A stretch of 64,000 nucleotides of DNA from Mycobacterium sp. 1274761.0 (GTDB lineage Bacteria; Actinomycetota; Actinomycetes; Mycobacteriales; Mycobacteriaceae): NCBI RefSeq assembly GCF_001668615.1, contig NZ_LZMC01000102.1, positions 1-64,000 of the forward strand, read 5' to 3'. The notes beneath the pieces are model-generated. The model saw nothing but the letters and a program-made list of their open reading frames with translations. It had not been told where the DNA came from and did no database searches. The position numbers and the translations under genes are program-made. How positions within the stretch are numbered: the first letter of the stretch is position 1; each line of letters begins with the position of its first letter. Below are positions 57,360 through 64,000 of the stretch, one piece after another.

Positions 57360-57498
57360 ACCAGCTGGGTATCCGCTGTTCCAGCAGCCGTGGCCGGAGG
57401 GCGAATATCGGATATTCCAACTGGGCTTCGTCGTCGACGATCTGCTGGCCGCGGCCTGCCGCCATGCCACTGTGCCGATTTCTGCGTCAGGGTCGTGA
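57346..57498 (+). pseudogene. truncated VOC-family gene
   Basis: A GTG at 57346 with AGGAGG 9 nt upstream overlaps the tesB end. It reads PLFQQPWPEGEYRIFQLGF then VVDDLLAAACR, the usual opening of an actinobacterial glyoxalase-like protein. It then degenerates and stops after 50 residues. The remaining ~90 residues of a VOC module are absent, and the KstD-like gene begins immediately, so the gene was cut by a deletion. Confidence 0.55.
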
Positions 57499-57537
57499 TT
57501 GCCGGCAATGCACTGCCCTGGTGCAGAAGTCGACGAG

Positions 57538-59073
57538 TTAGGCATGCGCCATGTGCAGGGCTGCGCGATGGCTGAACAGCAGCGAGGCGCCGATCGGGTT
57601 GCCCCCGCCGGGATACGACGTACCCGACACCGCGGCCATCGTGTTGCCCGCGGCATAGAGCCCCGGGATCGGCTGATCGTCGGCGTCGAGCACCCGGGCA
57701 TCGACATCGGTCCGCAGCCCGCCCTTGGTGCCGAGATCCGACAGGCCGAACGCCGCCGCGCGGTAGGGCGGGGTGTCGATAGGCACCAGCGGTGACCCTC
57801 CGCCGGTGAACGCGCGGTCGAACGACTCGCGCCCGCGGCCGAAGTCCTCGTCGTCGCCGCGCTGAGCGAAACCGTTGAAACGGCGCACGGTAACCTCCAG
57901 ATTGGCTGCCGGAACACCGATTTCGGTGGCGAGCCCGGCCAGCGTGTCGGCCTGCCGCCACAGCCCGGCCGACACATAAGAGTCCGTCGGCCAGAACGAG
58001 ACGTTGGTCGCCATGACCGGCGGTTGTTCGCCGCTGCGGCTGTCGTACACCATCCAGTACCGCCGCCCGACCGTGCCTTCCGCAATCGCGCGGATGATTT
58101 CGCGGCCCGCGCGGTCGTAGGCCGCGGACTCGTTGACGAACCGTTGCCCCTCACCATCGACGAAGATGCCTCCGGTGAAGCACAGCGCGAACGTGGCCCG
58201 GCCGTCGGGATGGACTAGTCCCGGCGACCACCATGCCTGGTCCATCAGATCGGTGCTCGCGCCGACGGCAATCGCCGCCCGATGCGCCAGGCCGAGGTTG
58301 CGCGGCGCCCCCATGGTGTCCAAAGCCGTTCCCGCAACGCCGTATTCGGCCCGCATCTGGTCGTTCTGTTCGAAGCCGCCCGCCGCCAGCAGGACACCAC
58401 GGCGCGCCCTGATCGATCGCCGATGGCCCTCGCTGTCGACCACCGCGCCGACCACCCGGCCGCCGTCGGTGAGCAGCTCGACGACGCTGGTGTTCAAATG
58501 AGCGGTGACCGCCGGATTGTCGGCCATCGCCGAGAGGAACCTGCCGATCAGCGCGCGGCCGCCGGTGAGCAGCTCAGGTTGCGGAGCGCCAAGGCGTTCA
58601 TGATCCAGCGGTCCGCGCACCAGCCCCTGGAAGCGCCCAAGCCTGTTGTCGGGCACCGCCTTCGACACGATGTGGCGCATACCGTCATTGCGTGCGCCCG
58701 GCGCCGAGCTGTAGTAGTCGGGCCACGGCAGGATCTTGAACGCGAAATGCTCGTCACGTTCCAGGTATTCGATCAGCGCCGCGCCGCCGCGCACATAAGT
58801 CTCCTGCAGCTGCGCCGGGGTGCGGTCGCCGACGACGGCGCGGTAGTAGCGCAGCGCGTCATCGATCGTGTCGTCGACACCGGCTCGCACCAGGACGGGA
58901 TTGCAGGGGTACCACATTCCGCCGCCGCCGGAGTAGGCGAACGTGCCGCCGAACTGGCCGGTGGCCTCGACGAGGGCGACCGTAAGGCCCTCCCGCGCTG
59001 CGGTATACGCACCTGCGATGCCGCCGCCGCTGCCCGCGACGATGACGTCCACCGTCTCGGAGGGCGCGCTCAC
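57538..59073 (-). CDS. FAD-dependent 3-ketosteroid-delta1-dehydrogenase/fumarate-reductase-like protein
   Basis: This 511-residue flavoprotein has the nucleotide motif VIVAGSGGGIAGAYTAAREG, the FAD segment GGTFAYSGGGGMWYP, RRGVLLAAGGFEQND, and the C-terminal GLYAAGNTMAAVSGTSYPGGGNPIGASLLFSHRAA. That order fits the KstD/fumarate reductase flavoprotein family. The GTG at 59073 overlaps the SDR stop (GTGA). KstD enzymes dehydrogenate ring A of 3-ketosteroids, so the SDR-flavoprotein pair may oxidise a hydroxyl to ketone and then desaturate it. Steroid specificity is not shown. Confidence 0.85.
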   Translation of the reverse strand: MSAPSETVDVIVAGSGGGIAGAYTAAREGLTVALVEATGQFGGTFAYSGGGGMWYPCNPVLVRAGVDDTIDDALRYYRAVVGDRTPAQLQETYVRGGAALIEYLERDEHFAFKILPWPDYYSSAPGARNDGMRHIVSKAVPDNRLGRFQGLVRGPLDHERLGAPQPELLTGGRALIGRFLSAMADNPAVTAHLNTSVVELLTDGGRVVGAVVDSEGHRRSIRARRGVLLAAGGFEQNDQMRAEYGVAGTALDTMGAPRNLGLAHRAAIAVGASTDLMDQAWWSPGLVHPDGRATFALCFTGGIFVDGEGQRFVNESAAYDRAGREIIRAIAEGTVGRRYWMVYDSRSGEQPPVMATNVSFWPTDSYVSAGLWRQADTLAGLATEIGVPAANLEVTVRRFNGFAQRGDDEDFGRGRESFDRAFTGGGSPLVPIDTPPYRAAAFGLSDLGTKGGLRTDVDARVLDADDQPIPGLYAAGNTMAAVSGTSYPGGGNPIGASLLFSHRAALHMAHA

Positions 59074-59921
59074 AGGTGCTTCGACCTGTTGACGAAACGG
59101 CCCTCTCGAGGCGAAAATAGCCAGCCGCCACCGGCTTTCGTGCCGCCGTCGACGGGGATGTTGTGGCCGGTGACGAACGCTGACTGGTCGGACGCGAGAA
59201 ACAGCGCGACGCGCGCCTGGTCTTCGGGCCAGCCCACCCGGCCGACGGGCGCCCACGACGCCCACAACTCGTCGACGTCGTCGTAGCCGGTCAGATAGTC
59301 GACCTGCGGCGTCTGCGCCAGATCGGTGCCGATGCCGTTGACCCGGATGCCGTGCCTTCCGAGGTCGACGGCCAGGCAAGTGGTGAAGTGCGCGGCGGCG
59401 GCCTTCATCGCGCCGTAGACAGGGTCTTTGGGGTATCCGCGCATCCCCTCCACCGAATGCACGGTCACGATACTGCCGCGCCGCGCGCTCATCATCGACG
59501 GCACGAACGCCCTCGTGACCGCGAAGACGTGACGCAGGTTGATGTCGTACATCTGCTGCCACGATTCGGGTGTCGACTGATGAAAGGCGACCAACGGCCG
59601 GTAATCACCGACATTGTTGACAAGCACATCGATACGGCCGTGCTCGCCGAGCACCGCATGCGCCAAGCGCGCCACGTCTTTGTCGGCGGTGACGTCGACG
59701 ACATGGCAGCGGATCCGTCCGCCTGCGCCGGTCACCTCGTCGCGAATACGGCGGGCGCGGTCCTGATCGATTTCGGCGACTTCGACGAGCGCGCCGTGCT
59801 GGGCGAACAGCCGGGCGATGCCTGCGCCGATGCCGTCGCCTCCGCCGGTGATCACCGCCACGCGACCGTCGAGCAGGCGGTTCCAATCACCGATGGGTGG
59901 GACGCCCTGCTCAACGGTCAT
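59070..59921 (-). CDS. short-chain dehydrogenase/reductase (SDR)
   Basis: This 283-residue SDR has TGGGDGIGAG, EIDQDRARRI with an acidic strand-2 end favouring NAD, NNVGDY, VHSVEG as the Ser region and YGAMKAAA. It has a long C-terminus ending GGWLFSPREGRFVNRSKHL. The start is ATG 59921; TAGCGT 8 nt upstream suggests a leaderless mRNA. It overlaps the KstD-like gene by 4 nt in one operon. It is divergent from the TVP38 gene, 42 bp between starts. Confidence 0.9.
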   Translation of the reverse strand: MTVEQGVPPIGDWNRLLDGRVAVITGGGDGIGAGIARLFAQHGALVEVAEIDQDRARRIRDEVTGAGGRIRCHVVDVTADKDVARLAHAVLGEHGRIDVLVNNVGDYRPLVAFHQSTPESWQQMYDINLRHVFAVTRAFVPSMMSARRGSIVTVHSVEGMRGYPKDPVYGAMKAAAAHFTTCLAVDLGRHGIRVNGIGTDLAQTPQVDYLTGYDDVDELWASWAPVGRVGWPEDQARVALFLASDQSAFVTGHNIPVDGGTKAGGGWLFSPREGRFVNRSKHL

Positions 59922-59963
59922 AGCGACGAACGCTACAAGGCGTACGGAAGAATCGGCATTGAC

Positions 59964-60692
59964 ATGACCGAAAGCCAGGCCGTGCCCGCCGAGTCGCGAC
60001 GGCACCACGTCGTGCGGCTCGCCCTGTTCGCCGCGTTTTTGGTGGGGCTGTTCTATCTGGTCGCGGTCACGCGGGTGGTAGACGTTGAGGACGTTCGAAG
60101 TACGGTCGCCGCCACGGGACCCGTCGCGCCGCTGACCTATGTGGCGGTCTCGTCGGTGTTCGGCGCCATCTTCGTGCCGGGACCGATCCTTGCGGCCGGC
60201 AGCGGCGTGTTGTTCGGGCCCGTGCTCGGGCTGTTCGTGACGCTGGGCGCGACGGTCGGAACAGCGGTCATCACCAGCCTGATCGGACGCCGTGCGGGCC
60301 GGCAGAGTGCACGGGGCCTGCTCGGAGCCGACCGCGCCGACCGCCTGGACCAGCTGATCGCACGCCGCGGACTGTGGGCGGTCGTCGGCCAGCGCTTCGT
60401 CCCCGGCATTTCCGACGCGCTGGCGTCATACACCTTCGGCGCGTTCGGCGTCCCGGTGTGGCAGATGGCGGTCGGGGCCTTCATCGGGTCGGTGCCGCGG
60501 GCGTTCGTGTACACCGCGCTTGGCGCGTCGATCGGGAATCTGTCGTCACCGCTGGCGTACGTCGCCGTGGCGGTCTGGTGCGTGACGGCGGTCGTCGGCG
60601 CCTTCGCTACTCACCGGGGTTACCGCCATTGGCGTGGGCGTCGTCGGCATGCGAGTAGCGGACCAGGTACTGTCCCACCAAACGAAGGGTGA
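59964..60692 (+). CDS. TVP38/TMEM64 (DedA-like, SNARE-associated) membrane protein
   Basis: This 242-residue polytopic protein has a hydrophobic segment at 23-42, then VFGAIFVPGPILAAGSGVLFGPVLG with two re-entrant-like helices. It ends with LRRGLWAVVGQRFVPGI-type sequence (ARRGLWAVVGQRFVPGIS), YTFGAFGVPVWQMAVGAFIG, and a last TM. The VGQRFVPG motif is the family hallmark. Members are implicated in lipid scrambling or transport. The C-terminus is Arg/His-rich. It is 27 bp upstream of the SDR at 60720. Confidence 0.85.
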   Translation: MTESQAVPAESRRHHVVRLALFAAFLVGLFYLVAVTRVVDVEDVRSTVAATGPVAPLTYVAVSSVFGAIFVPGPILAAGSGVLFGPVLGLFVTLGATVGTAVITSLIGRRAGRQSARGLLGADRADRLDQLIARRGLWAVVGQRFVPGISDALASYTFGAFGVPVWQMAVGAFIGSVPRAFVYTALGASIGNLSSPLAYVAVAVWCVTAVVGAFATHRGYRHWRGRRRHASSGPGTVPPNEG

Positions 60693-60719
60693 CCTAACCC
60701 CACGGAAGGGCAGTAACCA

Positions 60720-61478
60720 ATGAGTGGTCGATCGACTGGTGCCGAAGGGCTGCGCCTCCTGGTGGTCGGCGCCTCCTCCGGCATAGGCCACGCGGTGGCG
60801 GAGGGTGCCGCCGAGCTAGGCGCCAAGGTGGCGGTGGCCGCGCGGCGTACGGACCTGCTGACCAAGCTGGCCGACGCCATCGGTGGTACCGCCTTCGAAC
60901 TGGACGTCGAGGACACCGCGGCGATCGACAAGGTGGTCGGCGAAGCGGCCGAATCGCTCGGCGGCCTCGACGCCGTGGTCTTCACGAGCACGGTCGTGCC
61001 CTTCGCGCACATCGAGGACACCGACGTGACGACGTGGGTGCACGCCTTCGCCGTCAACGCGGTGGGTGCGAACAATGTGCTTCGCGCCGCGCGGCCTCAT
61101 CTGTCCGAGAACGGCGTGGTGCTGATCGCCTCGAGCCACGACGTCGGTCGCCCCCGGGCGGGGGTCTCGGCATACAGCGCGAGCAAGGCCGCTTTGGACG
61201 AGATCCTGCACTCGTGGCGAAGTGAACACCCCGAGCTGTCCATCGTGCGGGTAGGGATCGGGCCGACGGCCGACACCGAGATCCTGCGCGGCGCCGACCG
61301 GGATCTGCTGTCGATGCTTTTCAAGTCGTGGGTGGAGCATGGCCAACTGCCAGCACAGATGTCGACGCTGAACGACGTCGCCAATACGTTGGTGTCGCTG
61401 GTGATCACCGCTCATGCGAACCCGAGCGTGGTGCCGGAGATCGTCCAGCTGTCACCGCGCATCAGGAAAACTTCCTGA
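60720..61478 (+). CDS. short-chain dehydrogenase/reductase (SDR)
   Basis: This 252-residue SDR has VVGASSGIGHAVAEG, AVAARRTDLL, FTSTVV for NNAG, ASSHDVGRPRAG for the Ser strand and YSASKAAL. It resembles the SDR at 38556 in lacking the classical NAG triad and in the phrase LARR/AARR-D-x-L and SWRSEHPE-IGxxRxxxG (HSWRSEHPELSIVRVGIG here, EAWRVEHPNIGFTRLAVG there). It follows the TVP38 gene by 27 bp. The substrate is unknown. Confidence 0.88.
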   Translation: MSGRSTGAEGLRLLVVGASSGIGHAVAEGAAELGAKVAVAARRTDLLTKLADAIGGTAFELDVEDTAAIDKVVGEAAESLGGLDAVVFTSTVVPFAHIEDTDVTTWVHAFAVNAVGANNVLRAARPHLSENGVVLIASSHDVGRPRAGVSAYSASKAALDEILHSWRSEHPELSIVRVGIGPTADTEILRGADRDLLSMLFKSWVEHGQLPAQMSTLNDVANTLVSLVITAHANPSVVPEIVQLSPRIRKTS

Positions 61479-61491
61479 GCCGCATTAGGCT

Positions 61492-61803
61492 TCAGCCCGC
61501 GGGTTCGACGACGGCCATTTCGGTGAGGCCGCTGATCGTCAAGACCGGGATCAGGATCGGGTTGACGATCAAGCGGATGCCCCCGGTGTGGTTGAACAGC
61601 GCGTTGATCGCGCAGCTGTCCAGGTAAGCGATGTCGGTGAGGTCGACGGTGAGGCGCGCCCCGTCGGCATCCACATACGCCCATCCCTCGTCGAGCGCAC
61701 CGGCGAACGAGTCGATGTTGCTGAGGTCGACCTCTCCTGCGGCCGTCAGCACGAACGTGCCGTCATCGCGCCGGTCGGTGGTGATGCTCAGCGGCGTCGC
61801 CAT
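61492..61803 (-). CDS. STAS-domain anti-anti-sigma factor
   Basis: This 103-residue STAS domain has FVLTAAGEVDLSNIDSFAGAL, LTVDLTDIAYLDSCAINALF with the conserved Asp-Ser (phosphorylatable Ser63), and a final helix. Partner-switching antagonists are phosphorylated by an RsbW-type kinase and dephosphorylated by a PP2C. The ATG overlaps the upstream multidomain phosphatase stop (TGATG), so both are co-expressed as a switch module. It is convergent with the SDR at 60720, 13 bp apart. Confidence 0.9.
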   Translation of the reverse strand: MATPLSITTDRRDDGTFVLTAAGEVDLSNIDSFAGALDEGWAYVDADGARLTVDLTDIAYLDSCAINALFNHTGGIRLIVNPILIPVLTISGLTEMAVVEPAG

Positions 61804-64000
61804 CAGGCGATCCTGGCGTGCATGTGAACTGTGGTCCCGGAGTCTCGCGGCAGAATGGTGACATCTTGCATCAGCGCGCGCATGAGCGCGATACCCCGGC
61901 CGCGGTGGGTGGCCGCCACCGGCGTTTTCCAGCTCCCGCCATCGCTGACGGTGACGTGCAGCCGATCGGCATAGGCCCTGGCGCGCAGCCTGATGGTGCC
62001 CTCCACGAGACGGTGCCCATGCTCGATCGCATTGGAGAGCGCCTCACCGGTGGCGATGAGCACCTTGAGCGATTGATCCGCATCCACCCCCGCTAGGGTC
62101 AACCAGCCTTTGAGAGCGGCCCGGGTCGACGCGAGATGACTCGGGTCGGCGGGCAGTTCGAGCTCCAGCGGACCCGGTTGGCGGTACAGCAGAACAGCAA
62201 CGTCGTCCTGGTAGCCGTCGCCCGGCGCCAGCCCCGACATCACGTGCACGGCAACGTCCTCGAGCCCGCTGTCGCGGTTCTCCTGCACGACGCCTGCGGC
62301 GCGAGTGATGCCGATGTCCAACGGCTCGCGCCGGCGCTCGACCAGGCCGTCGGTGTAGAGCAGCAAGGTGGCCCGAGGCGGCAAGATCTCCCGATGCTCC
62401 GGCCGGGGCCTGTTCTTGATGGACACGCCGAGAGGGGTGGCGCGGGCCCTGTCGAGGAGGCGCATGGTGCCGTCAGCCAGCACCATGATCGGGGGCGGGT
62501 GACCGGCGCTGGAGTACACCAGCTCTCCGCTGTCCGGTGTGAGCACCGCGCAGAAGGCGGTGGTGCATCGCGCGCCTGCCAACCGCTGGGCGAACTGGTC
62601 CACAGCGGTCAACGCTGCACTCGGGCTGGGGATGTCCAAAAGCAGTGCCCGGCAAGCGCTTCGGAGCTGACCCATGACCGTTGCAGCCGACAGCCCGTGG
62701 CCGACACAGTCGCCGACGATGAGCGCGATGCGGCCGTCGTCGAGGTCGACCACGTCATACCAGTCGCCACCCACCGCAAGCGGACGGGAGGCGGGCTGGT
62801 AGCGCACCGCAAAGCCACTGGGCAGTGTCGCTGGACCGAGGATCGCGTTCTGCAGCGCCAGCGCCGTCTCACGCTGCTGGTCGATCTGATGAAGCCGCTG
62901 TAGGCCCTGGCTGAGGCGCCCCGCCAAAACGGTGAGCAGCATGCCGTCTTCGGAGGTGAAGGGTCGCTTCTCGGCCAGCTCGATGTTAATCACCATGACC
63001 CCGCCGGGATGCTGCAACGCGATACCCGCGAAACCCGGCCGCGTGGCCTCGACTGCCAGCAGGTCACCCTCACTCAACGATCTGATCATCCGCTGCGTGG
63101 CCACGGGCAGATCGGCCCATTGCGACGGCTCACCGACGCAAACCATATGCGGCGCAACGGTTTCGGTGCCGCCGTGCGGCAATATGACGGCGATCACCCG
63201 GTGCGCCTGCCACAGCCTGTGCAGCTCCTGTGCTGCAGCGCGCACCGCGGCGTCGACGCTGTCGGCTTGCACGAGCCGCTGGCCGAGGGAGGCGAGCGCC
63301 GTTTCGCGTTGCACGGTGTAATGCTCGGCGGTCACATCGCGGAATGTGCCGACCGTGACACGGCGACCGGTGTCGGGGTCCTGGGTGTGGTTGAACGTGA
63401 CCGCAGCCCAAATACGGTGGCCGTCATGGTGATTCATCGGGATCGTATACGTCCCGTGGTCGTCGTTCAGCAACGTCTCGAACGCCGATTCGATCTGCCG
63501 GCGCGCCTGCGGGTCGACATCGGCGGACGGCCACCACGGGAACGGCGGCTCGTATGGCAACCCGTCGGGACCGTACCCGATGATTTCGGCGAACGCGGCG
63601 TTGATCTCGACGATCGCGCCCTGCTCGTCACACGCGAAGAACGCTTCCTGCAGGGAATCGACAAGCGCTGCGCGCCAACGCGAGTGATGAGTGCGCAGCC
63701 GGGCCAGCTCAATGATCGCGCGCGCGCGGGCCAGCAGTTCTGCGGCGGCGAACGGCTTGACCAGGTAGTCGTCGGCGCCGGCTTCCAGCCCTTCGATCGA
63801 CGCCTCCTGCCCGGCGCGCGCCGACAGCAGCAGCACCGGGACCGCCGCGGTACGGGCATCGGAGCGCAGCGCCGCAACCAACGCCAGCCCGTCCAGACGC
63901 GGCATCATCACGTCGCTGATGACCAGGTCGGGGATGTCGGCGCGGACGGCGTCCAACGCCTGCTGGCCATCGGTGGCCGAATCGACGCGGTACCCGGCCG
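61803..64000 (-). CDS. response regulator-PAS-GAF-PP2C-HATPase stress-signalling protein (5' end outside window)
   Basis: At least 732 residues are present; the N-terminus lies beyond 64000. From the cut edge it reads a receiver domain (AGYRVDSATDGQQALDAVR, DLVISDVMMPRLDG with the phospho-Asp, LVKPF). Then come a PAS domain (AFFACDEQGAIVEINAAF), a GAF domain, a SpoIIE/PP2C phosphatase (GGDWYDVVDLDDGRIALIVGDCVGHG) and a C-terminal RsbW-type HATPase (GEALSNAIEHGH). Kinase and phosphatase of a partner switch in one chain, with a STAS antagonist next to it, are typical of actinobacterial general-stress sensors. No sigma factor is within view. Confidence 0.9.
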   Translation of the reverse strand, partial: AGYRVDSATDGQQALDAVRADIPDLVISDVMMPRLDGLALVAALRSDARTAAVPVLLLSARAGQEASIEGLEAGADDYLVKPFAAAELLARARAIIELARLRTHHSRWRAALVDSLQEAFFACDEQGAIVEINAAFAEIIGYGPDGLPYEPPFPWWPSADVDPQARRQIESAFETLLNDDHGTYTIPMNHHDGHRIWAAVTFNHTQDPDTGRRVTVGTFRDVTAEHYTVQRETALASLGQRLVQADSVDAAVRAAAQELHRLWQAHRVIAVILPHGGTETVAPHMVCVGEPSQWADLPVATQRMIRSLSEGDLLAVEATRPGFAGIALQHPGGVMVINIELAEKRPFTSEDGMLLTVLAGRLSQGLQRLHQIDQQRETALALQNAILGPATLPSGFAVRYQPASRPLAVGGDWYDVVDLDDGRIALIVGDCVGHGLSAATVMGQLRSACRALLLDIPSPSAALTAVDQFAQRLAGARCTTAFCAVLTPDSGELVYSSAGHPPPIMVLADGTMRLLDRARATPLGVSIKNRPRPEHREILPPRATLLLYTDGLVERRREPLDIGITRAAGVVQENRDSGLEDVAVHVMSGLAPGDGYQDDVAVLLYRQPGPLELELPADPSHLASTRAALKGWLTLAGVDADQSLKVLIATGEALSNAIEHGHRLVEGTIRLRARAYADRLHVTVSDGGSWKTPVAATHRGRGIALMRALMQDVTILPRDSGTTVHMHARIA

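Overview
The window looks like a fast-growing mycobacterium (Mycolicibacterium-type actinobacterium). It is GC-rich with many GTG and TTG starts. It carries F420-type luciferase-like oxidoreductases, a deazaflavin nitroreductase, a WS/DGAT acyltransferase, an NDMA-type alcohol dehydrogenase, a mycofactocin-type SDR, and many genes whose TANNNT -10 box lies 6-8 nt before the start codon (probable leaderless mRNAs). No rRNA, tRNA, IS element, phage or CRISPR array was seen. No gene-free stretch exceeds about 320 bp.

Positions 1-41993 are a dense catabolic island. They hold four cytochromes P450, two CaiB-type CoA-transferases (one a two-domain fusion), an acyl-CoA synthetase, two aldehyde dehydrogenases, seven SDRs plus an SDR relic, four paralogous DapB-like dehydrogenases, three NTF2-fold proteins, an amidohydrolase and MaoC hydratases. 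At its heart (8066-14203) is a seven-gene operon: P450, acyl-CoA dehydrogenase, MaoC, DUF35, acyl-CoA dehydrogenase, MaoC, SCP-x thiolase. It copies the logic of the cholesterol side-chain igr operon (cyp125-chsE1-chsE2-chsH2-chsH1-ltp2), but ChsH2 is split into two genes and the gene order is altered. The likely theme is oxidation, CoA activation, dehydrogenation, hydration and retro-aldol cleavage of a branched or polycyclic (steroid or terpenoid-like) side chain. The substrate is not visible from sequence.

A 16-bp palindrome, roughly GAKAAY-N4-RTTMTC, occurs about eight times upstream of genes across 1-31 kb and suggests one regulon. A second 21-bp palindrome (CAAC..TACA..TGTAGGTTG type) occurs twice between a P450 operon and a divergent DapB-like gene. 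It occurs once more between a TetR gene and a divergent, signal-less LIV-binding-protein-fold gene. This suggests a TetR plus cytosolic ligand-binding-protein control circuit.

Positions 42085-46407 hold a Rieske oxygenase, small protein, TauD dioxygenase and LLM oxidoreductase operon with a divergent LysR. Positions 46411-50454 form an N-acetylglucosamine PTS locus (nagA, nagB, EIIA, EIICB). Positions 50451-56220 hold a VOC protein, a DDN-type nitroreductase, a TetR that appears to control a divergent hypothetical-monooxygenase pair, an MFS exporter and a LysR. Positions 56317-61478 hold a micro-ORF, TesB, a KstD-like flavoprotein with an SDR, a TVP38 membrane protein and another SDR. The window ends in a STAS antagonist and a large response regulator-PAS-GAF-PP2C-HATPase protein cut by the edge.

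Four decayed genes are visible: a frameshifted NTF2 protein (493-944), an SDR relic (28289-28452), a 3' relic of an unknown gene (51392-51546) and a VOC relic (57346-57498).
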